Shown in pieces: positions 38,187 to 48,030 of a stretch of 64,000 nucleotides of DNA. This stretch comes from Pseudomonas arsenicoxydans (GTDB taxonomy: Bacteria > Pseudomonadota > Gammaproteobacteria > Pseudomonadales > Pseudomonadaceae): the NCBI RefSeq assembly GCF_900103875.1, contig NZ_LT629705.1, positions 2,427,001 through 2,491,000 of the forward strand, given 5' to 3'. Every line of letters begins with the position of its first letter. Within the stretch, counting starts at the first letter, position 1. The notes beneath the pieces are model-generated. The model ran no database searches. It was not told the DNA's origin and saw only the letters and a list, made by a program, of their open reading frames with translations. Both the position numbers and the translations under genes were made by a program.

Positions 38187-38813
38187 ATGAATAAAGTGCT
38201 GATCGTGGATGATCACCCCGTCATTCGTCTCGCGGTACGTATGCTAATGGAGCGACATGGCTACGAGGTCATTGCAGAAACAGATAATGGCGTGGATGCA
38301 TTACAACTTGCCCGCGAACTTATGCCGGATATTGTCATTCTGGATATTGGAATACCGAAACTGGATGGATTGGAAGTCATTGCGCGCCTTACCTCAACGG
38401 CGATGCCCCTTAAAGTGCTGATACTGACTTCTCAGGCGCCTGGGCATTTCTCAATGCGTTGCATGCAGTCAGGGGCCGCCGGGTATGTTTGCAAACAGCA
38501 GGATCTCACTGAGTTGCTCAGTGCAATAAAGGCAGTACTGTCAGGCTACAGTTACTTTCCCAATCAGGCGTTGCATACCGTGCGCTCAAGTCTTGGCAAT
38601 GCCAGTGAGGCGGACATGGTGGATCGTCTGTCGGGGCGCGAGATGATGGTGTTGCAACAGCTGGCCCGAGGAAAGACCAACAAGGAGATTGCCGATGGCA
38701 TGTTTCTCAGCAATAAAACCGTCAGTACTTACAAGACCCGCCTGTTGTTGAAACTCAATGCTCGCTCCCTGGTCGATCTGATCGAATTGGCTCAACGCAA
38801 TGGTCTGGTATGA
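38187..38813 (+). CDS. NarL/LuxR-family response regulator (orphan)
   Basis: 208-residue response regulator with a receiver domain (VLIVDDHPVIRLAV; phosphoacceptor Asp in IVILDIGIPKLDG) and a C-terminal LuxR HTH (LSGREMMVLQQLARGKTNKE ... LSNKTVSTYKTR). EvgA/BvgA-like. No sensor kinase gene is adjacent. The start at 38187 places MNKVLIVDDH at the N terminus, as usual. Confidence 0.88.
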   Translation: MNKVLIVDDHPVIRLAVRMLMERHGYEVIAETDNGVDALQLARELMPDIVILDIGIPKLDGLEVIARLTSTAMPLKVLILTSQAPGHFSMRCMQSGAAGYVCKQQDLTELLSAIKAVLSGYSYFPNQALHTVRSSLGNASEADMVDRLSGREMMVLQQLARGKTNKEIADGMFLSNKTVSTYKTRLLLKLNARSLVDLIELAQRNGLV

Positions 38814-38872
38814 GTGCGCCAGCGTTTGACGAACCACGATGAAAGGACTGCCTGCAGGATCGGCACCTAGTA

Positions 38873-38898
38873 AAAAGCCTCCGTTTCGGGAGGCTTTT
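38873..38898. terminator. Terminator between the regulator gene and the PA3496-like gene
   Basis: AAAAGCCTCC / GGAGGCTTTT with a 6-nt loop lies between convergent genes. Confidence 0.85.
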
Positions 38899-38903
38899 AG
38901 GTG

Positions 38904-39083
38904 TCATAGATCAAAATCGTAATCGGCCAATTGCTTTTGCAGTCGGCGCTCCTCCAGCAGATTGTCGATGGTACGGCGTTTGCTCAGGTTGGTCTTTGCC
39001 ACTTCAACCACCGGTTCAGCGTCATCGGCCTCAACGGGTGTGAAGTCGTCTTCTACGTCCAATTGCTCTTTGCCAGTGCTCAT
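38904..39083 (-). CDS. PA3496-family small protein, 59 residues
   Basis: Short acidic protein MSTGKEQLDVEDDFTPVEAD ... SKRRTIDNLLEERRLQKQLA, located just before nth as in other pseudomonads, where this family is called a putative envelope integrity protein. GGAG lies upstream of the ATG. It has no signal peptide or membrane helix; the charged C-terminal helix is the conserved part. Function not established. Confidence 0.75.
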   Translation of the reverse strand: MSTGKEQLDVEDDFTPVEADDAEPVVEVAKTNLSKRRTIDNLLEERRLQKQLADYDFDL

Positions 39084-39189
39084 AGGTTAACTCCAGGCTA
39101 AGACTGCCTTTGGCGCTCCTTATATCGACAATCGACCTGCGGGTAAAAAAGATTTTTTCAATCGGTATATCAATAAATCTAATAGTGCC

Positions 39190-39828
39190 TCAATCGTCCG
39201 AGGTCTTTGCCTTGTATTCGCATAAATCCTCGATCCGGCAACTGCCGCAGCGAGGCTTGCGGGCCAGGCAGACGTAGCGTCCGTGCAGGATCAACCAGTG
39301 ATGGGCGTCGAGCAGGTATTGCTTGGGCACGAACTTCATCAGTTTCTGCTCCACCTCGACAACGTTCTTGCCGGGTGCAATACCTGTGCGATTGCTGACG
39401 CGGAAAATGTGGGTATCGACCGCCATGGTCAACTGACGAAAAGCGGTATTGAGTACGACGTTGGCGGTCTTGCGACCCACACCGGGCAGCGCTTCCAGTT
39501 CCTCGCGGGTTTGCGGCACTTCACCGCCGTGGCGCTCTACCAGCAAACGACAGGTTTCGATCACGTTTTTCGCTTTGCTGTTGTACAGGCCGATGGTCTT
39601 GATGTATTCCGAAAGTCCCTCGACCCCCAAGGCATAAATCGCCGCCGGTGTATTGGCCACCGGGTAGAGTTTGGCGGTGGCCTTGTTGACGCCGACATCG
39701 GTCGACTGGGCCGACAGAATCACCGCAATCAGCAATTCGAACGGCGAGGAATACGCCAGTTCGGTCTTCGGTTCCGGGTTGTCTTCGTGAAACCTGCGGA
39801 AAATTTCCAGACGTTTTGCGGCATTCAT
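39190..39828 (-). CDS. nth: Endonuclease III (Nth)
   Basis: 212-residue DNA glycosylase/AP lyase for oxidised pyrimidines. The helix-hairpin-helix LPGVGRKTANVV carries the catalytic Lys; the Asp lies in AVDTHIFRVSNR. A C-terminal [4Fe-4S] motif has Cys187, Cys194, Cys197 and Cys203. It is the last gene of the rnf-nth unit (25-bp gap to rnfE). Confidence 0.97.
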   Translation of the reverse strand: MNAAKRLEIFRRFHEDNPEPKTELAYSSPFELLIAVILSAQSTDVGVNKATAKLYPVANTPAAIYALGVEGLSEYIKTIGLYNSKAKNVIETCRLLVERHGGEVPQTREELEALPGVGRKTANVVLNTAFRQLTMAVDTHIFRVSNRTGIAPGKNVVEVEQKLMKFVPKQYLLDAHHWLILHGRYVCLARKPRCGSCRIEDLCEYKAKTSDD

Positions 39829-39853
39829 GGGCGGTGCGTTTCCTCGAAGGCAA

Positions 39854-40363
39854 TCAAAGTGAAGAGGTCGAGCGGAGACAGGCCTGGCGTGCGGCGATCA
39901 ACAGTCCCAGCAGAATGAAGCCGCCGGGGGCCAGCGTTGCCAGGTGCAGTCCACTGTCGCCGATGAATCCGCGCAGCAGGCCAAGGCCCAGCATCAGCGC
40001 GCCAAACCACCCGCACAAGCGCAGGCGATCCCGCCGGGACTCCTGGAAAAAACCATTGTGTTCCAACACGACGCATTGCAAGGCAATCAACCCGGGATAG
40101 ACGCCTGCGTGCTGATGCCATTGAAGCGACCAGACCTGTGCGCCAAGTTCCGCGCAAGCGGTCAACGTGGCCGCCAACACGACGCTGGCCAGCAAACGGG
40201 TGGACGGCACCAGTCGTGGTCGCAGCACGACCATCACGAGGCCGTAGACGGTGGTTACCACGACAAACATCAGCCACAGGCTCAGAGCGTTTGCCCAGGC
40301 ATCGGTGGCGCCGATCAGTGGCGCCAGCATCAGTGAGTTTTGCAGCGTCGATGACTTATTCAT
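39854..40363 (-). CDS. rnfE: Rnf/Rsx electron transport complex subunit E, divergent
   Basis: 169-residue integral membrane protein of the RnfE/NqrD family with about five to six helices. It is shorter than E. coli RsxE (about 230). Of the two conserved cysteines that help hold the intramembrane iron cluster, the first position (GLCPLL in E. coli) reads LAPLIG here, while the second is retained (ALQCVVL). It overlaps rnfG by 8 bp. The membrane fold seems intact, but the iron site is probably altered. Confidence 0.8.
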   Translation of the reverse strand: MNKSSTLQNSLMLAPLIGATDAWANALSLWLMFVVVTTVYGLVMVVLRPRLVPSTRLLASVVLAATLTACAELGAQVWSLQWHQHAGVYPGLIALQCVVLEHNGFFQESRRDRLRLCGWFGALMLGLGLLRGFIGDSGLHLATLAPGGFILLGLLIAARQACLRSTSSL

Positions 40364-40967
40364 GAGCGCTACTCCCGATCAGCTGTTGTGCGTGTTCATC
40401 AAAGTAGCGCAGGGCCTCATGGATGGCGCTGATCACGGCCCTTGAAGTGATGGTTGCGCCCGCGATCTGATCGAATTGTCCCTGGTCTTTTTTCAAGGCC
40501 CAGCCCGTATCGCCAGGTTCGGTTCGAGACTTGCCGGTAAATCCCTCAAGCCAGGCATTGGGCCGCTCGGCAATCTTGCCGCCCAGCCCCGGGGTTTCCG
40601 ATTGCTTGAGGGTTTTGACCCCCAGTAACTTGCCGTTGGTGCCGATCGCGATCAGCAACTCGATGGAGCCTTCGTAGCCCACTGTCTGGCTGCGCAGCAA
40701 CACCGCGCTCGGTTGTCCGGCCTTGGTCGCCAGGTAGCCGCCCAAGAGCTTGCTGTTGCTCAGCTCGATGTTGTCGAGGGGCAGCGGCTGTTCCAGCGGT
40801 TGATTGTCGTAGCTTCCCGGTGGCAGCAGGTCCAGCACGTTCCGGCTGTCGATCAATCGTTGTGCAGCGGTTATGCGAGGTGCGCTGGCGTGTTGCACGA
40901 GGTACGTCGCGCCAATCCCCAGGCCTGCCAGCAGCACCAGCATCACAACGCTTGTCGCTCGGTTCAT
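40356..40967 (-). CDS. rnfG: Rnf/Rsx subunit G, flavoprotein
   Basis: 203-residue RnfG/NqrC family protein. It has an N-terminal membrane anchor (VVMLVLLAGLGIGATYLV) and a periplasmic FMN domain. The covalent flavinylation motif is present as AGATITS (Thr acceptor), and SETPGLGGKI is typical. The start at 40967 is chosen over the long open frame upstream because it gives the anchor at the N terminus; it overlaps rnfD by 4 bp. Confidence 0.88.
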   Translation of the reverse strand: MNRATSVVMLVLLAGLGIGATYLVQHASAPRITAAQRLIDSRNVLDLLPPGSYDNQPLEQPLPLDNIELSNSKLLGGYLATKAGQPSAVLLRSQTVGYEGSIELLIAIGTNGKLLGVKTLKQSETPGLGGKIAERPNAWLEGFTGKSRTEPGDTGWALKKDQGQFDQIAGATITSRAVISAIHEALRYFDEHAQQLIGSSAHE

Positions 40968-41953
40968 GGTGCAACGCGCTCCTGCCTGGACGCGACAAAC
41001 CGCTCCAGCGCCGGTACGCAGAGGTTCATCAACAACACCGCAAAGGCCACGCCGTCCGGATAACCGCCCCAGGTACGAATCAGGTAGGTCAGCAGTCCCG
41101 CGCCGGCGCCGAACAGCAGGCGCGCACCGGGGCTTTTCGCGCCGGACACCGGCTCTGTGACAATGAAGAATGCACCGAGCATGGTCGCGCCAGTGAGCAG
41201 GTGAAACAGTGGCGAGCCATGGGAGTCGGAGCCCGAACCGTTCCAGCACAGCAGGCTGATGATGAACAGGCTGGCGAGCATGCCGACAGGCGCATGCCAG
41301 CTGAATACCCGCCGTTGCAGCAGAAACGCGCCGCCGGCCAGAAAAGCCAGGTTGACCCATTCCACGCCACGGCCGCCAAAATGGCCGAAGGCCGGGTTGC
41401 CGGCGAATAGTTCGTCCATGGTCAGGCTTTTATTGATCCGCAGACTGTCCAGTGCGGTGGCCTGGACCCAGGCATCCGGCGTCTGGCTGAAGCTGAAACC
41501 GAAGACCTGTTGCAAACCACCGAGCAGGTCCATGCCGTGTGACGATGGCCAAAGGGTCATCTGCTGGGGAAAGGCCACCAGGACAAAGGCAAAACCGAGC
41601 ATTGCCGGGTTGAACGGGTTCTTGCCGACGCCGCCATACACATGTTTACCCGACAGCGCGAACGCTGCAGCACTGACCGTCAGCCACCACGGGCAGTAAG
41701 GCGGTAAGGCCACCGTCAGCAACGTCGCGCTGACCAGGGCGCTGCCGTCGATCAAGGTCGGTTGCAGGGGGCGCTTGCGCAGCTGCAACACCGCAGCTTC
41801 TACGGTCAGCGCTGCCACGCTCGCCAGGATCAGGTTGATCAACACGCCCCAGCCATACAGCCAGAACAACGCCAGCAGGCCCGGCACGGTGGCCAGCAAT
41901 ACCAGCTTCATGGCCTGCTGAAGGCGTTCGTCCACCGATTCAAGGGGTGACAT
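40964..41953 (-). CDS. rnfD: Rnf/Rsx subunit D
   Basis: 329-residue RnfD/NqrB-type polytopic membrane protein. [20 protein letters not shown] is the family signature. The segment VQATALDSL corresponds to the covalent FMN attachment region (GATPLD in relatives). It directly follows rnfB, with a 14-bp overlap, where rnfC would normally intervene. Confidence 0.88.
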   Translation of the reverse strand: MSPLESVDERLQQAMKLVLLATVPGLLALFWLYGWGVLINLILASVAALTVEAAVLQLRKRPLQPTLIDGSALVSATLLTVALPPYCPWWLTVSAAAFALSGKHVYGGVGKNPFNPAMLGFAFVLVAFPQQMTLWPSSHGMDLLGGLQQVFGFSFSQTPDAWVQATALDSLRINKSLTMDELFAGNPAFGHFGGRGVEWVNLAFLAGGAFLLQRRVFSWHAPVGMLASLFIISLLCWNGSGSDSHGSPLFHLLTGATMLGAFFIVTEPVSGAKSPGARLLFGAGAGLLTYLIRTWGGYPDGVAFAVLLMNLCVPALERFVASRQERVAP

Positions 41954-42953
41954 AGGCCTCCAGCTGACGCTCGGCTTCCTTCACCGCCAGTTCCAGTGTC
42001 TGGATCTGTTCTGCCGCTGCTTCGCCGGTTTGCGCTTTCTTGAGTTCGGCGCGGCGCATGGCCAACTGGATCTTTGCCCGATTTAACTCTGCATTTTTCG
42101 CTGGAACGGCCGGCGTGATTGGCGCTGGCGGTGCAGTGCTTTCCAGTGTCGCCAACGCCTGTTCGGCTGCCTCGAACTGTTGTTGCAAGACGATCAACTG
42201 CGACTGCTGCTCGAAGGTCGGTGGATGCCCGAACGCCTTGAGTGACTTGTTCAGTTGCGCACGACTCATCGCCACATCGATCTTGGCTTTTTTCACTGCC
42301 GCATCGATGTTCGCCGCTTTCTGTGCACGCACTCGCTCAAGCGCCGCCTGCACCGGATCAAGCGCTGCCACTTCAGTTTGCGGCGCAGCGCGTTGAGCAC
42401 GGGCCTGACGTTCAGCGAGTTTGTGTTCTTCTTCACGACGCAGGCGAGCATTTCGCTGTTCGAAACGGTGGCGTGCGTGATTGCGCTTGGCGGCGCGAGC
42501 TCGCTGTTCATCGAGGCTGACCGCCAGGCCGCCGACAATCGGCAGCACCGTGGCAATCGGCAGCGGGTGCATCTCGATGCAATCCACTGGGCAGGGCGCG
42601 ACGCAGAGGTCGCAACCGGTGCACTCGTCGACGATCACCGTGTGCATCAACTTGGCCGCGCCGACGATGGCGTCCACCGGGCAGGCCTGGATGCACTTGG
42701 TGCAACCGATGCACTCGGCTTCGCGAATATAGGCGATCTGCGCCGGGGCCGAGCCGCGGCTGACGTCCAGCTCCAGCACCGGCACTTTCAGCAGGTCGGC
42801 CAGGGCCGCAATGGTTTCGCTGCCGCCCGGCGGGCACTTGTTGATCGGTTCGCCGCTGGCAATGCCTTCGGCGTAGGGCTTGCATCCGGGGTGGCCGCAC
42901 TTGCCGCACTGGGTCTGGGGCAAGAGGGCGTCGATGCGTTGAATCAGACTCAT
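41940..42953 (-). CDS. rnfB: Rnf/Rsx subunit B, anchor-less with RnfC-like tail
   Basis: 337 residues, against about 190 in E. coli RsxB. The N terminus starts right at the four-cysteine cluster domain (Cys16, Cys19, Cys24, Cys40); the usual membrane helix is missing. Two ferredoxin motifs follow ([16 protein letters not shown] and [18 protein letters not shown]). Residues about 150-337 form a long charged coiled coil ([56 protein letters not shown]) resembling the C-terminal tail of RnfC. This suggests a B-C tail fusion after loss of the RnfC core. It should still carry electrons through three [4Fe-4S] clusters. Confidence 0.85.
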   Translation of the reverse strand: MSLIQRIDALLPQTQCGKCGHPGCKPYAEGIASGEPINKCPPGGSETIAALADLLKVPVLELDVSRGSAPAQIAYIREAECIGCTKCIQACPVDAIVGAAKLMHTVIVDECTGCDLCVAPCPVDCIEMHPLPIATVLPIVGGLAVSLDEQRARAAKRNHARHRFEQRNARLRREEEHKLAERQARAQRAAPQTEVAALDPVQAALERVRAQKAANIDAAVKKAKIDVAMSRAQLNKSLKAFGHPPTFEQQSQLIVLQQQFEAAEQALATLESTAPPAPITPAVPAKNAELNRAKIQLAMRRAELKKAQTGEAAAEQIQTLELAVKEAERQLEAYVTP

Positions 42954-43519
42954 GTTTTGATCAGTCCGCTGAATCCGAGAAAAGCCACTGCCATCAGTCC
43001 GGCGCCGATCAACTCGATCGGCAGGCCGCGAAAGGGCAGGGGAACATCGTTATCGAGTGTGCGTTGGCGCAAGTCGCTGAACAGACTCAGCACCAGCCAG
43101 AAGCCCAGCCCGGCACCGAGGCTCAGAGCTGTGGCGTGGAAAAAACCGTGGTCGGCCTGGGCGTTGAGCAAGGTCAGGCCAAGCACGCCGGCATTACCCA
43201 GCAGCAGAAGCCAGAGGCCATCGAACGAACGCTTGGGAAGTAATCGTGAAAGCAGCTTCAGCAGCGGACCGGCCAGCAACACGCTCAACGGCAGGAACAC
43301 GAACAGATGCAGCGACGTCAGTTCCAGCGGGACCAGCAGCCAGTGATAGGCCGAGTAGCCCAGGACGCCGACTATCAGCATCAGGCACGTCGTCGCAATG
43401 CCCAGGGCATGAACTCTTTCACGCTCGCTGCCCAATAGCGGATCGACGCCCAGCGGCCAGTGCAACACGAGGTTGTTGATCAGGGCAGCGCTGATAAGCG
43501 TAAAAACAAATTCAGTCAT
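42950..43519 (-). CDS. rnfA: Rnf/Rsx subunit A, divergent
   Basis: 189-residue RnfA/NqrE-type membrane protein. It aligns end to end with E. coli RsxA (NNxVL at the start, PFRG ... [13 protein letters not shown] at the end). Both iron-cluster cysteines are replaced: GLCP is GVDP (Asp26) and TNCAVLG is GNAGVLG (Ala). First gene of the operon; it overlaps rnfB by 4 bp. Confidence 0.82.
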   Translation of the reverse strand: MTEFVFTLISAALINNLVLHWPLGVDPLLGSERERVHALGIATTCLMLIVGVLGYSAYHWLLVPLELTSLHLFVFLPLSVLLAGPLLKLLSRLLPKRSFDGLWLLLLGNAGVLGLTLLNAQADHGFFHATALSLGAGLGFWLVLSLFSDLRQRTLDNDVPLPFRGLPIELIGAGLMAVAFLGFSGLIKT

Positions 43520-43606
43520 GATCGTGCCGGCAAGAACGGGGCTTTTAAACGCGGCGGTCTAAAAAGCTTAGGCATTATCCGGCAAGGATGGAGGGTGGGC
43601 CAGATA

Positions 43607-43644
43607 TGAAAATCCCACAGTCGTGTCACGCACGACTGTGGGAT
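43607..43644 (-). terminator. Terminator of metG
   Basis: A 14-bp perfect stem ATCCCACAGTCGTG / CACGACTGTGGGAT with a 5-nt loop is followed on the minus strand by a short T run. It lies 18 bp after the metG stop. Confidence 0.85.
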
Positions 43645-43661
43645 CGGTTTAGCCGCGAATC

Positions 43662-45713
43662 TTACTTGATGCGCTGACCCGGCTTGGCGCCGCTGTCAGG
43701 GCTGAGCAGGTAGATTTCTTCGCCGCCAGGGCCGGCAGCCATCACCATGCCTTCGGAGATGCCGAACTTCATTTTCCGTGGCTTGAGGTTGGCGACCATC
43801 ATGGTCAGGCGACCATTGAGCTTGGACGGATCCGGATAAGCGCTCTTGATCCCGGAGAACACGTTGCGTTGCTCGTCACCGATGTCCAGGGTCAGGCGCA
43901 GCAGCTTGTCGGCGCCCTCAACATGTTCAGCCTTGAGGATCAAGGCAACGCGCAGGTCGACAGCGGCGAAGGTATCGAACTCGACTTCCGGCGACAGTGG
44001 GTCCTTGGTCAGTTCGCCGTTGCCGGCAGGTGCAGCATCGCCGGTGTCGGTAGCGCTGGCGGTCAGGTCTTCCTTGGAGGCATCGCTCATGGCTTGCACT
44101 TTTACCGGGTCAATACGGGTCATCAACGGTTTGAATTCGTTTAGCTGGTGGTTGCTGAGCAAGGTGGCGTGGTCGTTCCAGGTCAACGGCGCGACGTTCA
44201 GGAACGCCTCGGCGTCGGCGGCCAGCAACGGCAAGACCGGCTTGAGGAAGATCACCAACTGGCGGAACAGGTTGACGCCCAGGGCGCAGATGGCCTGGAC
44301 TTCATCCTGCTTGCCTTCCTGTTTGTTCAGCGACCACGGCGCCTTGTCGGCAATCCAGGCGTTGGCACGGTCAGCCAGGCCCATGATTTCACGCATGGCC
44401 CGGGCGAAGTCGCGCGCCTCGTAGGCTTCGGCGATGCTCGGCGCAGCCGCCAGGAACGCTTCGGTCAGTTCCGGTGCGGCGTTGCCGGCCACCAGCAAAC
44501 CACCGTTGCCCTTTTGGATAAAACCGGCGCAACGGCTGGCGATGTTGACGACTTTGCCGACCAGATCGGAGTTGACCTTCTGCACGAAGTCTTCAAGGTT
44601 CAGGTCGAGGTCGTCGACGCCACGGCTCAGCTTGGCCGCGTAGTAGTAGCGCAGGTATTCCGGCGACAGGTGATCCAGATAGGTCCGCGCCTTGATGAAG
44701 GTGCCGCGCGATTTGGACATTTTCTGACCGTTGACGGTCAGGTAGCCGTGCACGTTGATGCCGGTCGGTTTACGGAAACCGGCGCCTTCGAGCATCGCTG
44801 GCCAGAACAGGGCGTGGAAGTTGACGATGTCCTTGCCGATGAAGTGGTACAGCTCAGCGGTGGAGTCCTTGCCCCAGAACGCGTCGAAGTCCAGCTCCGG
44901 CGTGCGGTTGCACAGGTTCTTGAAGCTGGCCATGTAGCCGATCGGCGCATCCAGCCAGACGTAGAAGTACTTGCCAGGTTCGCCCGGGATTTCGAAACCG
45001 AAGTACGGCGCATCGCGGGAGATGTCCCACTGTTGCAGGCCTGCATCCAGCCATTCGGCGATTTTGTTCGCCACGGCTTCTTGCAGGGTGCCGCTGCGGG
45101 TCCAGGTTTGCAGCATGTACTGGAAGTCCGGCAGCTTGAAGAAGAAGTGCTGGGAATCCTTGAGCACCGGGGTGGCGCCAGAGATCGCCGACTTCGGATC
45201 CTTCAGGTCGGTCGGTGCGTAGGTCGCACCGCATTTTTCGCAGTTGTCGCCGTACTGGTCTTCGGTGCCGCATTTCGGGCAGGTGCCCTTGATGAAGCGG
45301 TCGGCCAGGAACATTTTCTTTTCCGGGTCGAAGTACTGAGTGATCGAACGCTGGGCGATGTGCCCGGCGTCGCGCAGCTTCAGGTAGATCTGGCTCGACA
45401 GCTCACGGTTTTCTTCGGCGTGAGTGGAGTGGAAGTTGTCGAAGTCCACCAGGAACTCGGCAAAGTCGGCGCTGTGTTCAGCCTGGACGTTGGCGATCAG
45501 TTGTTCCGGGGTGATGCCTTCCTTTTCCGCGCGCAGCATGATGGCCGAACCGTGGGCGTCGTCGGCGCAGACATAAATGCATTGATTGCCGCGGTGCTTC
45601 TGGAAACGCACCCACATATCAGTCTGGATGTATTCCAGCATGTGGCCAAGATGGATCGAACCATTGGCATAGGGCAGGGCGCTGGTGACGAGGATCTTGC
45701 GTGGCTCGGACAT
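43662..45713 (-). CDS. metG: Methionyl-tRNA synthetase MetG
   Basis: 683-residue class I synthetase. The HIGH box is [10 protein letters not shown] and the KMSKS box [10 protein letters not shown] zinc knuckle [18 protein letters not shown] lies in the connective domain. The C-terminal tRNA-binding/dimerisation domain ([20 protein letters not shown] ... VMAAG) is present, so this is the long dimeric form. Divergent from apbC. Confidence 0.98.
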   Translation of the reverse strand: MSEPRKILVTSALPYANGSIHLGHMLEYIQTDMWVRFQKHRGNQCIYVCADDAHGSAIMLRAEKEGITPEQLIANVQAEHSADFAEFLVDFDNFHSTHAEENRELSSQIYLKLRDAGHIAQRSITQYFDPEKKMFLADRFIKGTCPKCGTEDQYGDNCEKCGATYAPTDLKDPKSAISGATPVLKDSQHFFFKLPDFQYMLQTWTRSGTLQEAVANKIAEWLDAGLQQWDISRDAPYFGFEIPGEPGKYFYVWLDAPIGYMASFKNLCNRTPELDFDAFWGKDSTAELYHFIGKDIVNFHALFWPAMLEGAGFRKPTGINVHGYLTVNGQKMSKSRGTFIKARTYLDHLSPEYLRYYYAAKLSRGVDDLDLNLEDFVQKVNSDLVGKVVNIASRCAGFIQKGNGGLLVAGNAAPELTEAFLAAAPSIAEAYEARDFARAMREIMGLADRANAWIADKAPWSLNKQEGKQDEVQAICALGVNLFRQLVIFLKPVLPLLAADAEAFLNVAPLTWNDHATLLSNHQLNEFKPLMTRIDPVKVQAMSDASKEDLTASATDTGDAAPAGNGELTKDPLSPEVEFDTFAAVDLRVALILKAEHVEGADKLLRLTLDIGDEQRNVFSGIKSAYPDPSKLNGRLTMMVANLKPRKMKFGISEGMVMAAGPGGEEIYLLSPDSGAKPGQRIK

Positions 45714-45912
45714 GGGGCTCGGCTACTTGATGAAACGGAGGTCGGCCACTATAAAGCGCCGGCGCATATTTTTCACCCCCGAGAACCTTATGCCCGGTCC
45801 GGCAAATTGCGTGTGGCCATCGGATTATTGTCACATTCTGAAAGCATGCCGTCCGGCCTTTAGAACAGGTAGGATAGCCGCCTGATTTTCAGTCCTGCTA
45901 TCGGAGTTGCCC

Positions 45913-47007
45913 ATGAGCGCCGTCAATCGCGCAGCGGTGGAAGCCGTCCTTCGCCAATACACCGACCCTTACCTGAACCAGGACCCGGTCAGCGCCGGGT
46001 GTGTGCGCAGCATCGACATCCAGGGTGATCGCGTCAGCGTCCAGCTGGAATTGGGTTACGCCGCCGGTTTGTTCAAGAGTGGCTGGTCGCAGATGCTGCA
46101 AATGGCGATCGAAGGCCTCGACGGCGTGACGACCGCTCGCGTCGACATCACCAGCGTGATTGCCCCGCACAAGGCCCAGGCGCAAATTCCAGGCCTGGCC
46201 AACGTCAAGAATGTAGTGGCCGTGGCGTCCGGCAAGGGCGGCGTGGGCAAATCCACCACCGCCGCCAACCTTGCGCTGGCCCTGGCCCGTGAAGGCGCCA
46301 AGGTCGGGATTCTCGACGCGGACATCTACGGTCCGAGCCAGGGCATCATGTTCGGCATCCCCGAAGGCACCCGACCGAAGGTCAAGGATCAGAAATGGTT
46401 CGTGCCCATCGAGTCCCATGGCGTCGAAGTGATGTCGATGGCGTTCCTGACCGACGACAACACGCCGATGGTCTGGCGTGGGCCGATGGTGTCGGGCGCG
46501 CTGCTGCAACTGGTGACCCAAACCGCCTGGGGCGATCTGGATTACCTGGTCATCGACATGCCGCCAGGCACCGGTGACATCCAGCTGACCCTGGCGCAGA
46601 AAGTCCCGGTGGCCGGTGCGGTTATCGTCACCACCCCGCAGGATCTGGCGTTGTTGGACGCACGTAAAGGCGTCGAGATGTTCCGCAAGGTCAACATCCC
46701 GGTGTTGGGCGTGGTGGAAAACATGGCCGTGCACATCTGCTCCAACTGCGGACATGCCGAGCATCTGTTCGGTGAGGGTGGTGGCGTGAAGCTGGCCAGC
46801 CAGTACGGCGTTGAGCTCCTGGCTTCGTTGCCGCTGGCGATGACCATCCGCGAACAGGCCGATGGCGGCAAGCCAACCGTGATCGCCGAGCCGGACAGCC
46901 CGATTGCGATGGTGTATCAGGAACTCGCCCGCCACGTTGGCGCGCGGATTGTGTTGCAGGAAGCGGCGACACCGGCGATGCCGAACATCACCATCAGCGA
47001 CGATTGA
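45913..47007 (+). CDS. apbC: Fe-S cluster carrier ATPase ApbC/Mrp
   Basis: 364-residue P-loop ATPase. An N-terminal MIP18/DUF59 domain is followed by the deviant Walker A SGKGGVGKSTTAANLA, ILDADIYGPSQ and DMPPGTGDIQL, and the CxxC pair in ICSNCGH that bridges a [4Fe-4S] cluster. The start at 45913 has GGAG six bases before it. Involved in iron-sulfur cluster delivery. Confidence 0.95.
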   Translation: MSAVNRAAVEAVLRQYTDPYLNQDPVSAGCVRSIDIQGDRVSVQLELGYAAGLFKSGWSQMLQMAIEGLDGVTTARVDITSVIAPHKAQAQIPGLANVKNVVAVASGKGGVGKSTTAANLALALAREGAKVGILDADIYGPSQGIMFGIPEGTRPKVKDQKWFVPIESHGVEVMSMAFLTDDNTPMVWRGPMVSGALLQLVTQTAWGDLDYLVIDMPPGTGDIQLTLAQKVPVAGAVIVTTPQDLALLDARKGVEMFRKVNIPVLGVVENMAVHICSNCGHAEHLFGEGGGVKLASQYGVELLASLPLAMTIREQADGGKPTVIAEPDSPIAMVYQELARHVGARIVLQEAATPAMPNITISDD

Positions 47008-47033
47008 TCTGCATCGACTGTTAAAAGATCGCA

Positions 47034-47069
47034 AGCTCCTACAGGGCAATGCAAAACCCTGTAGGAGCT
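47034..47069. terminator. Hairpin between apbC and the SDR gene
   Basis: AGCTCCTACAGGG / CCCTGTAGGAGCT with a 10-nt loop. It is of the TGTAGGAGC repeat type common in Pseudomonas spacers and lies between convergent genes, so it may act on both. Confidence 0.7.
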
Positions 47070-47106
47070 GTCGAGTGAAACGAGGCTGCGATCTCTTGAT
47101 CTTGCT

Positions 47107-47865
47107 TTAGATCCGCAACCCGCCATCCATTTCCAGGATCCGGCCGGTGTAGTAATCGTTCTCGAAAATGTACGCCGCCGAATGGGCGATCTCGTCCGGC
47201 TTGCCCATGCGCTTGAGCGGAATACCGGCCGTCATTTTCTCCAGCGCTTCGGGCTTCATGCCCAGGGTCATTTCGGTTTCGATGAAGCCCGGCGCAATGC
47301 CCGCCACACGAATACCGTAGCGCGCCAATTCCTTGGCCCAGGTCACGGTCGCCGCCGCCACACCCGCCTTGGCGGCAGAGTAGTTGGTCTGGCCAACGTT
47401 GCCGGCACGGGAAATCGAGGAGATATTGATGATCGCGCCGCTGTTGTTCAGCTCGACCATTTTTGCCGCGACTTCACGGGTGCACAGGAACACACCGGTC
47501 AGGTTGACGTCGATCACCGCCTGCCACTGGGCCAGGCTCATCTTGGTCATTTCGCCGTCCTTGACCTTCAGCAGCAGGCCGTCGCGCAGGATCCCGGCGT
47601 TGTTGATCAGGCCATGAATCGCGCCGAAATCTTCAGCCACCTGGGCGACCATGTGCGTGACTTGCTCTTCATTGGCGACGTTGCACAGGTAGGCGCGGGC
47701 TTCGACACCCTTGGCCTTGCAGGCGGCGACCGTGTCGTCGAGCTTTTCCTGGTTCAAATCGACCAGCGCAAGCTTGGCGCCTTTAGCGGCGAAATACTCG
47801 GCCATGGAACGGCCTAAACCCTGGCAACCGCCAGTGATAATGATTACTTTGTCGGTGAGTTGCAT
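47107..47865 (-). CDS. Short-chain dehydrogenase (FabG-like 3-oxoacyl reductase)
   Basis: 252-residue classical SDR. The cofactor motif is [15 protein letters not shown], with Asp in ALVDLN (an NADH-type signal). NNAGILRDG and the catalytic [20 protein letters not shown] triad Ser-Tyr-Lys follow. The start at 47865 (MQLTDKV) is preferred because GGGG lies 6 bases upstream. Annotated as 3-oxoacyl-ACP reductase in relatives, but it stands outside any fatty acid cluster, so the substrate is uncertain. Confidence 0.88.
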   Translation of the reverse strand: MQLTDKVIIITGGCQGLGRSMAEYFAAKGAKLALVDLNQEKLDDTVAACKAKGVEARAYLCNVANEEQVTHMVAQVAEDFGAIHGLINNAGILRDGLLLKVKDGEMTKMSLAQWQAVIDVNLTGVFLCTREVAAKMVELNNSGAIINISSISRAGNVGQTNYSAAKAGVAAATVTWAKELARYGIRVAGIAPGFIETEMTLGMKPEALEKMTAGIPLKRMGKPDEIAHSAAYIFENDYYTGRILEMDGGLRI

Positions 47866-48030
47866 TCGCATGCCCCAGTAGCAGGTTGGAGTGGTCTTCC
47901 TTCTAGAGAGCCTCTCGATCTGCACCGGATGTGGCCTGGTTGCACATGAGAACTGCCCCGATGGCGTACTGGAAACTATCCCCAGGCGCCTGTCCGTTTT
48001 TTCGACGGATTCTATTTAAGGAGTCATAAA

